This document shows positions 9,474 to 21,272 of a stretch of 64,000 nucleotides of DNA, one piece after another. The stretch is taken from positions 29,144 to 93,143 of the forward strand of contig CBDBJK010000014.1 in the NCBI GenBank assembly GCA_965206395.1. Direction: 5' to 3'. Source of the DNA: CBDBJK01 sp965206395 (GTDB lineage: Bacteria; Chloroflexota; Dehalococcoidia; Lucifugimonadales; CATOSD01). The notes beneath the pieces are model-generated. The model was not told the origin of the DNA. It saw only the letters and a program-made list of their open reading frames with translations, and ran no database searches. The position numbers were made by a program, and so were the translations under genes. The stretch's first letter is position 1. Every line of letters begins with the position of its first letter.

Positions 9474-9893
9474 ATGGATTTGACCTCAGGCCAAACGGCC
9501 CACAGAGAGCTTACCGTTACAACAGAAAAGATAAAGGCATATGCCGAGATTACAGGAGACTATAACCCTCTCCACTTCGATGAGGAATTCACTGCCAAGA
9601 CGCGCTTCAAGCGATTAATGGCCTAGGGCGGTATAGCTACAGGACTGCTGCACACCCTCGTAGCCATGGACATGCCGGGGCCGGGCACGGTCTTCGTCAA
9701 TCAGAGTTGGAGCTTCCCCAAGCCCGTTTTCATCGGCGACACCATACGCGCGGAAGCTGTAGTGACCTCAGCCAACAATCGCCGGGGCATCGCGAAGATG
9801 GAATTCCGAATAACCAATCAGGACGGCGATGAGGTGCTGACGGGCGAAGCAACTGTCTTTCAGGTTTCTGGCTGCGGTTCCACTGACAGTTAA
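9474..9893 (+). pseudogene. MaoC-like hydratase with one in-frame amber codon
   Basis: The frame from ATG 9474 to TAA 9893 encodes 139 codons of a hot-dog-fold MaoC dehydratase, like single-domain (R)-enoyl-CoA hydratases. Visible are ITGDYNPLHFDEEF, which holds the catalytic Asp and His of the family, then TRFKRLMA, a TAG at 9624-9626, GGIATGLLHTLV, and the sheet FVNQSWSFPKPVFIGDTI. The family usually has a residue such as Q or H before GG, so CAG to TAG is the simplest origin. Apart from this codon the gene looks intact. It would act in fatty acyl-CoA metabolism. Loss of function, readthrough or a base-call error are all possible. Confidence 0.75.
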
Positions 9894-10268
9894 GTATCCT
9901 CTGATTCATGGCGAGCAAATCGGACACGCAGGGATTAAGAGCGCAGGGTGGTCGCTTAGTTGCCAGCCTGACACGCCCACTGGTCTGGCATACGAGGCCG
10001 TCTAACACATCGAATCGCTATATCGAATATGCAAGATGCAGATTGACAACAAGAAGATGCTATGTTAAAGCCCGGCCCAACTCAGGCGTATTGCGTCCTT
10101 CAGGTTGCCTGACGAACTGGGGTATCCTGGCAATTCCTTCGTGCGATGTTCTCTTGGCCTATTCAAGAGCGATGAATGTAAATGGCTTTGGCATTTAAGA
10201 ATCCCCTAATCGGGCAAGGGGTGGCCGTTGTGATGAAATCTCCCGGTTTGTGGACGTGAGAACAGTTT
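9894..10268. other. 375-bp intergenic region
   Basis: No gene is recognised here. A 96-codon plus-strand frame (9908-10198) has no family resemblance and an unusual composition. The last part should carry the promoter of the giant gene starting at 10269, but I see no clear -35/-10 pair. Confidence 0.5.
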
Positions 10269-12560
10269 ATGATTCGAACAGGTCTGTTGCTATTGCTGGT
10301 CTTGGCACTTGGTGTCGTGGCGTCGCCTTACTCTTCTTCAGCAGCGTCACTCTCACAAACCACCGTTAGCATCCAGATCAATATCACAGACCTGGGCTTT
10401 GAGCCAGAAAATGTGACCATCGTTGCCGGACAGAGCGTCCACTGGACAAACGAATCCTCACAGATGCATACGGTAACGGCCAAGGGCGGCCATTTCGACT
10501 CTGGAAACCTTCCCACAGGCGCGGGATTTAGCATTGCGCTCGCCGTGCCCGGCGTCCACACCTACTCCTCACTACGTGATCCTGACTTTGAAGCTCAAAT
10601 ACGCGTAGTGCTGGAAGGGTTGTCCGCTCCCGCAAACGAGTTAGCTAACGACCACATACCGGCAATTACTTTCCCACTTCGACCGGATGGCGACTTATCA
10701 CCTCACCCGGATTATGGGTTTCTGGCCTCTCGAACTCGCATAATGCTGGGCTTCAAGGACGATGCCACCGTTGCCGAAGCTAACGCCGCGATGCAGTCGG
10801 CAAACGTCGTGATCATCGGAGGGCTGACGAACGTCGAAGTTCTCCTGGTCGAGGCTGAGGATACGCCAGACTTCTCTGGTTTGAATACGGCCATAGACGC
10901 GCTTCGAGGAGACCCTGCGGTGGACTTCGCCGCCATGTCCCGTGAAGTGGCCGTGCATGAGATTCCGCAGCCCGCCGAGAAAGACCTCTTCGAGGCTCCC
11001 AACGACGAGGCTCCCACCGACTGGAGGTTTGACCAGTCGGAAATAGGCCTTTCTAAGCTTGGCACTGGGGGGAACTGGGGCACCGAAGCTTCACGGCTTC
11101 CTCAGATGTGGAACTTCCGCGAAGAGGTTGTGACGAGAGGCAACTACGAGTCCATTCGCACAGCCGTAATTGACGCTGGATTTGAAAAACACCCCGATCT
11201 GGACGCTAACCTTACAATCGAAACGCTTTGTAAGCCAACGCCGGATGGCCCGAAGTGTACCAACCAAAATGTTGACCGCCATGGCCCGCACGTCTCCGGC
11301 ATTATTGGCGCCACCTATGATAACGACTCCTTTACCGAGCCAGGCCGTTCGATTGGCATGAGTGGCGCAAACCCGGTCGCACGGATGTCCGGCATTTCGT
11401 TTGGCTTTCAAATTGGATCAAACACTCACGCAGAAACATTGGAATCCATCGAATTGGTCTTGGACAAGGTGTCAGGCTTGCGGGTCATTAACCTGAGCTT
11501 CGCTCCTGTTGCTCCTACCGCAACGGCTTGGTGGCAATCTAAGGGAGCTTTGAAAACATACGGCCCCGGCGGCGACGACGATTCTTCAGTGGCCAAGGAT
11601 TTCTGTACCTTCAATAACGAAGACGGCTGGCTGAAGGATATGAACAGCTACGCCGGTATAGCGAAGAATATAGCCGTATACGCTTTGATTCTTGGGGTGC
11701 TAATAGTCCAGTCCGCAGGAAACGAGAGCAACGATCTGTGCATTGGCAGTATCGTCAATGCACCAGATTGCGTTGACGAAAAGATATATGCGGAAAATAT
11801 GGCAGGTTTTGCACGCGCCTCGGCGAGATGGCATGAGCCTTTCTTAAACGCTCTTCCTAATCCGATTGTGGCTGTTGAAAACATAGACATCGACAGAAAA
11901 CGGGACATTTCCTCCAACCTTGACGGCGATATATCCGCTCCCGGTGAAAAAATATTAAGCACGTTGCTGAATGAAACCTATGGCACATTAAGCGGAACAT
12001 CAATGTCCGCTCCTCAAGTTTCGGGCATCCTTGGGTTCATACTGGCGTTCACTGCTTCCACAGGCGACCCTCTAGGCAACATGGTGGACGCCAAACAGCG
12101 GTTGCTCGACTGGGCCGTTTCGGATACGACGGACGACGCCTCAGCGCGAGTGGACGCCTTCGCGACGATTATGTCGATTCCCGGCGCTGCCAAAGTCCTG
12201 GTGGACGTTAACGGTATGTCCAAGGACGGGAACCGCCGCGTTATCCTTGGCCCGCCAGACCCGGCTAATACGGGAGGGGTCGAGCTAGGCATGGATAACG
12301 CCTCCAGCGACGAGGTTGATCCCACGACGGGCAGATTCTTCCGCACTCATCCAGACGGCATCATCAACATGAGAGACTTCCGCCGTTGGCGCGATGCCTT
12401 TCTCCAGTCCTGTGCTGGCGTGCCCGTAGGCCTGGGGAACTGTGCCGAAGTAGATAACATATTCCTCAATGGCGGCGAATTTAATACCAAGAAGGATTTG
12501 ATCTTCGACCGCTGTGTCGAGCAAGGTTCGACTTCAACGGCGACGGGAAAATCTCGCTAG
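10269..12560 (+). CDS. Giant secreted protein, part 1: cupredoxin-like + S8 subtilase
   Basis: 763 codons forming the N-terminus of a gene that originally ran to 24783. A Sec signal peptide (MIRTGLLLLLVLALGVVASP, then SSSAA) precedes a cupredoxin-like domain (residues ~35-120) that keeps a His in QMHTV but lacks the Cys-His-Met loop, so type-1 copper binding is unlikely. A subtilase (S8) domain follows with the complete triad: Asp302 in AVIDAGFEKHPDL, His338 in HGPHVSGIIG and Ser578 in SGTSMSAPQVSG, plus the oxyanion Asn in QSAGNES. After it comes half of a dockerin-like calcium module (DGIINMRDFRRWRDA). The frame ends in TAG only because one base is missing after 12526; in the other frame the dockerin loop DFNGDGKISLVDKA continues without stop into part 2. 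Confidence 0.85.
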   Translation: MIRTGLLLLLVLALGVVASPYSSSAASLSQTTVSIQINITDLGFEPENVTIVAGQSVHWTNESSQMHTVTAKGGHFDSGNLPTGAGFSIALAVPGVHTYSSLRDPDFEAQIRVVLEGLSAPANELANDHIPAITFPLRPDGDLSPHPDYGFLASRTRIMLGFKDDATVAEANAAMQSANVVIIGGLTNVEVLLVEAEDTPDFSGLNTAIDALRGDPAVDFAAMSREVAVHEIPQPAEKDLFEAPNDEAPTDWRFDQSEIGLSKLGTGGNWGTEASRLPQMWNFREEVVTRGNYESIRTAVIDAGFEKHPDLDANLTIETLCKPTPDGPKCTNQNVDRHGPHVSGIIGATYDNDSFTEPGRSIGMSGANPVARMSGISFGFQIGSNTHAETLESIELVLDKVSGLRVINLSFAPVAPTATAWWQSKGALKTYGPGGDDDSSVAKDFCTFNNEDGWLKDMNSYAGIAKNIAVYALILGVLIVQSAGNESNDLCIGSIVNAPDCVDEKIYAENMAGFARASARWHEPFLNALPNPIVAVENIDIDRKRDISSNLDGDISAPGEKILSTLLNETYGTLSGTSMSAPQVSGILGFILAFTASTGDPLGNMVDAKQRLLDWAVSDTTDDASARVDAFATIMSIPGAAKVLVDVNGMSKDGNRRVILGPPDPANTGGVELGMDNASSDEVDPTTGRFFRTHPDGIINMRDFRRWRDAFLQSCAGVPVGLGNCAEVDNIFLNGGEFNTKKDLIFDRCVEQGSTSTATGKSR

Positions 12561-15500
12561 TTGATAAGGCCAAGGTTCCGCTCAACTTCGATGGCACTGT
12601 AGTGACCGACCCAAACAACGCCAACATGATGACAGACTTGGAGGTACTCGTTAGTCAGTGGGACCCCGACCCGAACAAAACCGAAGGCTGGACGGCTACC
12701 GATCTTAGCACTGATTTCCTTGTGAATTCCGGCGACCTGGAAATACACGCGCTGGACCTCTTTGTCGAAGGAGCCACAGAGGTGTTCGTCAATATTACTA
12801 ACGACGACACGGGGGAGACCTACCCTACTCGCAAGATTCCATCTGGCGACTTCATAATCTATACGATCCCCGCAGGCGACAAGCATTCTATCGAAGCCTC
12901 AGCAATAGTCGATGGCAATACCATAGAGGCGAGGCTTCTAACTAATGTCAGACTTCCTGCGGCAGGGTTGGATTCGCGTATCAACCTGTGTATCCGAAAA
13001 CTCGAACTTTTCGCTAGCCCGTTATCTCTGATTGCCAACGGCAAAGATGAGGCCGAGATTAGGGCAAGATTTCAGGCCTGCGATACGGAAACCCTGGAAG
13101 ACGCCGTAATCGACTTCACCGTGAGTCCCACTGGAGAAGGTCATGGCTCAGTCAAGTTCAGCACAATGGGCGTCGAATCGAATGGCACAGCCCTCAACAT
13201 CTTCACCGCAGGCTCCGAAGTGGCCGAATACGAGATAACCGGTGTAGCGACGCTTCAGAATGGCAAACAGGCTGAGGGCAAGGTCACGATTGATGTGACT
13301 TCTTCGGCTGGTATAGCCTACAAGTTCGAGCAGACCGTTCTGGAATTCTCGGAGCAAGGGTCAAGCCGCTGGCCTGTTGTAGACCTGTCCGACCCAGCCG
13401 TCAACGAAGGCTTTAACGCCGTGTGCAATCCGGCGTCAGTTTTCGGTATTGTAACTCTCCCTGACGGGCAACCGAAAGCGGGCGCGAAGGTCAGCTTCGT
13501 TGGCATCGATGGAGAGCCTTCTACCACCGAGAACGATGGCATTTTCGGACTCTCGGTTGCGTTCATCAATGGCGTTTCGCCAATCCAGCTCACTCTGAGA
13601 TTAACATCGGCCTTTGCCGGTCAGGACAAGCAAGACAGAGTAATCACGGTACACTGCAACGCCCTTATCGGTTTGCATTTCTTTGAAAGTCCGCCGCCCG
13701 TGACCACTATCGAAGGAAAAGTAACCGATGCGACCACAGGCAATCCGATTCCAGGCGTGTTAATCGGCAGTCAATTCGGCGGCTCCGCCACTACCGACAT
13801 TTTCGGAGAGTACGTGCTGAATGATGTTCCCCTCGGCAGCGATGGTTCGGACAGGTTCTGGCAGGTAACGGTGGTGCCTTCCAACTACCCGTCCACCTTC
13901 AAGTCCGTCGTTGTGGCGTTTAGTAAGACTGCCAGGGTGGACTTCGAGCTTGGTATCGGCGATTGTGACGACGACATCACACGGATTTACACCTTCCCGG
14001 ACGGTGTCGCTGATGCGATATTTCTGTTTGGCGGATTGAAAGAGGGAGGGAAGCTCATCCTACAGGAGCTTATCCAGAGTGGTGTCGTGGTCAAGAGCTG
14101 GGGCGTGGATCCGCTTCCGTCACCACCTGCGCCGCCACTCGATTCCGGGTTCATTTCCGCATTGCAGGAACAGCTCATTCCAGGCATAGCGTCGGCCTGG
14201 AGAAACTGCGTCGACTACTTCGGTTTTGAGACTACGATTGCACCGGTTCTGGCGCGAGAGGGGACGCTGACCGACACTGCTAGCGGCCTGCTTGTCACTG
14301 AGCTTGTGACCACCTCTGCTGTCAGCGGGTTATGGGAAACGAGACTCGGTGATTCCTCTGAAGTCCTCGGCAATGCACCTACTGATGTCATGGCAGGCCA
14401 AGTTACCATGAAAGTAGCGCCCGACGAGGTTAGCCGTTACACAGACTACCCCCTGTCGAATGGCACATCCATCGAATCGACATCGGATGGAATGCTTGTG
14501 CATGGTCTGAGCGAAGTCGCCGAGTTAGAATATCTCTATGATTCCAGCTTCACTATTACGGAATGGACTTCTGTGCCACAAGCTGTCGGCTCAATAATCA
14601 GCGGAATCAGCTTTGGCGCTGTGCCGCAAGGACTGGGCGTGAGAGGCCCGGGAACGCACCGACCTCAGTTGATGTTCGTCCCGCGAGGCGACGGTTCAGC
14701 CCTGCGATACTCGAACGATATGTCTCAGCCTCTGCAATTGAACTCTGACGACAATGGCGGCTTCGTGAATTACGAATACTGCGAAGTTGTGGTGCGAGAC
14801 TATCAAACCCAGCCCGCATACTTCTCAAATAATGACGTAACCCCACCAGGCGCGCAACTATGGAAGCGCAACACGACCTTCCAGCCCCCGAGCGGGTTAT
14901 TCCAAGGCTCCTATCTGCACGAGTACCCGACACCTGTTGGGCCGGGTCACTACAGAATCAAGTACGCATTCTCAGCCACGATAACAGAGGGCGGCATTAT
15001 ACCCAACTTCAATGTTCCAGACTGCTCTGAGTCCGATAATCTGGTGGCAGATTTTTCCACCACACCTCCACACGTGGAAGGCCAAGTGGTTTTCTTCACC
15101 GACGAGTCCACCAGCCAGGGCAACTCGATAATCGCGTGGCTCTGGGACTTTGGCGACAACAGCGATACCAGCGCAGAGAAAAATCCTGCACACTTCTACA
15201 AGGACAATGGCGACTACGAGGTTCAGCTAAGAGTTATAGACGCGAAGGGCGACACCGATGCCATAACCAAAATCGTAACTGTAGACAACGCTCCACCGCA
15301 GGGCGAGATAGACAACGCTGCGGCCCATGAAGGCGAAAGTGTTGACCTTGTAGTCCGTCTCGCTGACCCCGGCGAATTAGATCAGGCTGAGCTAGAACTT
15401 AAGATACAGTCCTCCAACCCTGATTTTCAGACGATTCAGGATACGCGTCCCGCAGGCATCCATCCCTTCTCGATTCTAGGGCTGCCCGTCGGCGACTACC

Positions 15501-18500
15501 CCCTCACCCTGACCATCACCGACAAGGACGGAGGCATCGGTAACGACGACGCCCAGGTCATTGTCGTGGGTTCGGGAGATCCTCTCCCGCCAACGCCGCC
15601 AACGCCTGAGCCTCCACCTCTCGTCACTTGCGATCCGGCGGTAACTCTGGACGGTCAGGAAACGCTATTTCTCGACCTTCTCAATGCCTATCGTGTCCAG
15701 GCAGGCGTCGCGCCACTCGAAGCTTCTCCAGCGCTGACGAAGGTGGCATTACGCCACGCGCTCGATATGGCGGCCAATAGCTTTACTGAACACATCGGCT
15801 CCGACGGCAGCGATCCAATACAGCGCGCGCTCGAAGAGGGATACCCCAGCGACAACGTGGGCGAGAACCTGGCTTCCGGCCTTGACAGCGCGGCCAACGT
15901 GCTAGCAGGGTGGAAGGCATCCCCAGGCCACAACCAGAATATGCTCGACCCTCTCTGGGTTGCCATAGGCATCTCCCGCGAATTGGACACGACCTCTTAT
16001 TGGGCTACCAGCTTCGGCGAGGTAATCGACTGTCCGACGGCCCTGCTCAACTCGGAGGAGGAGTCAACCACCATATTGGCATCCGCCTCATTTACAGACA
16101 GGGAGTCAGGCTCTTCATCGAACCTCTCAGAGCGCGCGATAGTGCTTTCATCCCGTAACGACCGCGAGGCTACAAGGGCTGCCAGAGTCGTTGACACCAG
16201 GCCGACCAGAATTTCTATTCCTGTGACCGAGGCCCCGGTGTTGCAGCTTCCGCAGATAGTCCCGCTCTTGCCCTTCCTGCCCACGACGGCATTAGTTATA
16301 TCAAACCTCAACCCCGAGGCTGAGGATATCGTTACTTTCACAAACGTATCCAGAGACGCCGCCGGACAGCCTATAAGCGCATCTCTCCGCACAGGCGACA
16401 GTGGCGGGCTAATCAACCTTGGCCCAGGCGAAAGCCGCCAGCACATCTACACTGCCGACGGCACGTTCACTGTGAGCCTGCTCTCGTCGGACGCGGATGG
16501 TCAGTTCCTTTCACTGGAGCGCGACATAGAGGTTAGCGCGCCACCGCCACCGCAATTGCCCGACCCTGACTTTAACATGACCATCTCGCCCGATGCGCAG
16601 GTAATACACCCTGATGATAAGCTAGACCCTGCCAGCTTTGTGATCGCACTGGCCTCCATTGGCGACTTTAATTCACCGGTGACGCTGAGCATAATCGGTC
16701 TGCCTGCCGGACTCACGGGTGTTTTCTCTCCTGACGTGGTCACGCCGTCGGGAACATCCATCCTGACCCTGACCGCTACCGATGATTCTCTCTCAGGTCT
16801 GTTCAATTTCGACATCGTAGCCGAGGGCGGCGGCATAACCCAGATGACCGCCAGCTCGGTTTCCCTGAGCTTCGGGCTGATTCCCATCTGCACAGGCACA
16901 TTCGAGGGAACAGTGTATGACGCCGATACACTCCTGCCAATTCCCGGCGCTTTCTTCACTGGAATCCCCTTTGTTAAGACCGACGAAAATGGTCACTACA
17001 TAGTGACCAACCTTTCGTTGGGTTTCAACAACACGCCTCGGTCGAAAGGATTGACAACATTTATCACTGGATACTGGCCTGCGGTGGGGTCGGGAGTCGC
17101 TGAATGCGGCAAGGTGGACGACGATGTTGACATCTTCGGCACTAAAATCAAGTTTGGCGCGGTGAAGGGTCGCGTGGTCGTAGGCGAGCCTGACCTCCTC
17201 GACATCGACCCCAATGTCTTTGTCATTCCAACTGACATACCGCTTGAGGACGTTGCAGTCAAAATAAGCGGTAACGGCACCCTGACCGACGCCGGTGGAT
17301 TCTATCAATTTAACCAACTGCCACTCGATCAGAACAATGCACCGCGGAATGACACCGTGGGAACAGAAAAGGATGGTTATTGGCGCGGTGATTCGCAAAA
17401 AATCGTCAGAGAAGCCGATAAGACCACAGAAGTCCCCCTGATAACCATGGTTCCTATCTGCACCTCCGATCTGCGTGTCCGGCTGACATATGGAGACACC
17501 AAGGAGCCAGCAGCTTTTATTCGTGTAGATATCAAACACCCCAACTCCGGGACTTTCCGTCCCTTCACCGATGCCAACGGTGAGATCTCGCTGGACAACT
17601 TGAGGCTTGGGTTTTTCAACTTCCTTACCGAGCTTCGCCTCATAGTTTCAGCAAGCGCTGTACCAGGCTACAATAGCCTGGACGAGTTCTTCGATTTCAA
17701 GCTATGCGATGATGTCGTGTCTGAGGAGTTCGAGTTGGTGCCGCGCGTCGAAAACTTCGGCGCATTGGAAGGGCACGTCGTCGATGAAAACGGTGACCCT
17801 GTTGAGGGTGTTTCAGTGACATTTATCTCGGGATTCGTGTGGTCTGCCACAACTGATGCAAATGGCTACTACCTGATAGAGGACGTTTCTCTGGGGTTCG
17901 ACCTCCAGACCAGCAAGTCGGGGACCGCGAGAGCAGGTAGCGCCGATTACTGGAGGAGCGATCAAACGAGTGTTACGCTTCAGAATGGACAAACGGCCAT
18001 CGCAGATTTTGAAGTTCTTAAAAAGAGATATGGCAAGATCAAGGGCACAGTGCGCGACGTAGCCACCGGAGAACCAATCGAAGGCGCCGAATTCAGCACA
18101 AGCATCTTCTTTACATCACTTCCGGGCGCGGGGCCTACCGGCCCCGACGGCACGTTTGAGAGCGACCCACTCGGACTTGGGTTCAGGAACATACCAATAA
18201 CCAAGGGCTTCGACGTGGTAGCTACAGGATATTGGAATGGACGTGGAAGCACCGTCATTCACGCCGATGAGACTGAAACCGTGGACGTCGATCTGATTCC
18301 GGTCTGCCAGGGAGCAACCATTATCGGCACGGTCTTCGATGCTTCCACACTGCTACCTCTAGAAGGTGCATCCGTCAACGCATTCGCTGGCGCCGCCCCA
18401 GGCGGCAATGCGACCGATAAAACGGACGTAAACGGCAACTTCCTTCTGACCAAGTTGACTGTAGGCAATGAAAACTCACCGAAGAACGTAACGGTGCAGG

Positions 18501-21272
18501 TCTTCAAATCTGGATTCTTCACGCAGACCAAGAGCGTGACGATATTCTGCAACGCCAGCATATTCGCGGGCTTTGGCGACGACTCGACCAGCGTTGGGAC
18601 TATCGAGGGCACGGTGACAGACCTCACCACAGGCCTCCCCATGCCAGACGTATTCATCGGCAGCGAGTTTGGCGCCAAAACGACAACGGACTCTCTTGGA
18701 CACTACTCGCTGACCGACGTTCCGCTCAACCCAGACAACAGCGACCGCGACTGGAAGGTGACTGCCGCTCTCGACGGTTTCACGTCGCAGACCAAGCAGG
18801 CGACGGTGATGGCAAACGAAACTACGATACTGAACTTCGAGTTCGGCGGCGGAATCAAGCTCTTTGACTTGAATCGCCTCGACGACCCTCTTGAAGTCCA
18901 GGAGACTTCTGTCCTGAACGTAGAGATAATGGCTACCAGCACTGACCCGGTCATATTGACCATTCAAGGGCTGCCACCCTTCACCAGCTTTACAGACAAC
19001 GGCGACGGCACTGGCATGCTAACGCTGACTCCTGGTTTCGACGACTCCGGAGACTATCTGAAAGTGCAGCTTGCGGCGACTGATGGCACTTTCTTCGATA
19101 GCCAGCTATTCACGATCAGGGTCATCAACCTCAACAGACTTCCCATAGCCAACGCCAACGGCCCTTACGTGGTTGACGAAGGAAGATTCATTACCCTGGA
19201 TGCCACCGGCTCCAGCGACCCCGACGGCGGCGGCCTCTTTTACCAGTGGGACCTGAACGAGAACGGCTCTTTCATCGATACACTCGAAAAGCAGAGCCTC
19301 CTCTTCCTGGAGGATGGCGTATTCGAGATTGTGCTTAGGGTGAATGATGGGTTGGACTTCGCCTTTGACACCACTACCTTAACTGTGAACGAGCTTCCTC
19401 CAAGAGCTGGTATTTTGGTGCCAAGGTTCAAATCCGAAGGCACTTTTGTAGTTATCAACGATGGCTCCTCCGCCTATCCCGACGAAATTATCTCGTGGGA
19501 CTGGGAAGTCAGTGGCATTGGCACAAGCACTGAGCAGAATCCTTCTTTCTTCTTTGAAGATGACGATGACTATAAGGTCAAGCTGACGGTAGTGGATGAC
19601 GACGGCTCTACCGCGTCGCGTAGCAGTACGATTGTGATACTGAACGCCCTGCCCGTAGTTGAAGCTGGCGAAAACCAAACGACGAGCGAAGGCGATCTCG
19701 TGGAGCTTGACCCCGCGACCTTCACCGATCTCGGTATTCTGGACACACACCAGGCCACCATTGACTGGGGTGACGGCTCGTCGGAAGAAGATGGAACTGT
19801 GATAGAGGGCGGCGGCTCAGGTACTGTCTCCGGCTCGCACGTTTACACTTCCGAGGGCAGCTATACCGTTCAGGTCTGTGTGATCGATAATGACGATGAT
19901 TTTGAACGCCCTATCTGCGACACGTTCGTCGTAACAGTCGCTCCTGGGAATGACCCTCCCGTTCTGAGTCCCATTGGGAACCAGGTTATGAACGAGGGCG
20001 CTACCTTGAACGTGTCCGTTACCGCCACCGATCCTGAAAGCGATCCCATCGCCCTGATGGCATCCAACTTGCCTTTGTTCGCTGCGTTCACAGACAATGG
20101 CGATGGCACTGGCACACTGTCGTTGGCCCCTGGCTTCGACGACGCAGGGGTTTACTCAGACGTGAAGATTACTGCGTCGGATGGCGGTTCGACCAACACA
20201 GAGACATTAACAATTACAGTTCACGATGTTAACAGACTGCCCATTGCCGATGCCGGTGGCCCGTACATAGCCAACGAAGGTGACACGATTGCCCTGAACG
20301 CGTCTGGTTCTTTCGACCCAGATGGCGATAATCTCACCTACGAGTGGGAATTCGAGGGCCAGAGCTTCTTTGATGTATCCGTGGATGTAACGAAAGACGA
20401 CGATTTCTCCGGCAATGCAACGCTGACGGTCGATGATGGCAGTCCAGTTAGCGACATCGTTGGCGTCATCTTCAACAACGTGGCTCCCAAGGTTGACATC
20501 GGCCCGGACGTAAATCTGTTGATCGGTCTCACGACGCCCAATCCGGGACTGGTTCTGTCCAGAATAGGTACTTTCGAAGACCCAGGTGCAGACGTATGGG
20601 CGGCGACGGTGGACTATGGCGATGGCGCAGGCGCGCAACCTCTGGACCTCAACCTTGACAAGAGTTTCGCGCTAAACCATGAGTACGTTGATACAGGCCT
20701 TTTTACAATAGTTGTAGTTGTTTCCGATGAAGATGGTGGAGTGGGTATAGACACAGCGCAGATTTCGCTGATTGAACCTATCGGAGGCATTGCAGTTGAT
20801 AAGACCCCGGATAACCAGACAGTTCCCGTTGGTGGGACGGCTGACTTCAGCATCACCGTTACCAACACCAGCAGTGTATCTCTGAGCGCCGTGATTGTAA
20901 CGGATTCAAGAGCGCCTGATTGCAGCAACTTTATCGGCGTCATGTCGGCGGGCGCTTCGACAAGCTACGAATGCTCACAGCAAGGAGTCGTTGCCAACTT
21001 CTATAGCCTGGCTGTCGCAACTGGCCTCGCTGGATTCACGGGAGTCATTGGTCTGGACAGCGCCACCGTTGAGATCGCCACACCGGGTATCCAGATAGAG
21101 AAGACGCCTGATGAGCAGGAAGTGGCCAACGGGGGTACAGCGGAGTTTACCATTAAACTCACAAACACGGGCGACACCACGCTAACCAAGCTGGTCGTCT
21201 CCGACACTCTGACTCCAGATTGCGCACGCACCATCGGCCAGTTGGCTGATCTGGGAGCGGGAGAAACGACTA
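12527..21272 (+). CDS. Giant secreted protein, part 2: Ig/CNA-B/PKD/CAP multidomain
   Basis: About 2,915 codons continuing part 1 in the -1 frame. The apparent GTG start at 12602 is internal. In order: second dockerin loop; an invasin-like Ig domain (~13000-13320); a carboxypeptidase-regulatory-like repeat (TTIEGKVTDATTGNPIPG, ~13700); a region of unknown fold; a PKD domain with IIAWLWDFGDNSDTSAEKNP (~15045-15290); a CAP/SCP-PR1 domain (~15630-16040) with the family His and Glu positions RHALDMA, VGENLA and SPGHNQNM; six or seven more carboxypeptidase-regulatory-like repeats (~16900-18850); He_PIG and PKD repeats (~18850-20780); and two DUF11-like repeats. The frame is cut at GETTS by an IS630 element. 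The protein should be extracellular; adhesin, protease scaffold and matrix roles are all possible. Confidence 0.82.

Noticed and set aside
9624..9626. Genome-wide reassignment of TAG to a sense codon
   Set aside because: Several apparently intact genes end in TAG at the expected length (for example the genes ending at 33501 and 41958), and other damaged genes here have TAA and TGA stops too.
15630..21272. The PKD/Ig repeats as an array of DNA repeats or a CRISPR-like structure
   Set aside because: Similarity is at protein level only; the units are long, diverged and lack regular spacers.
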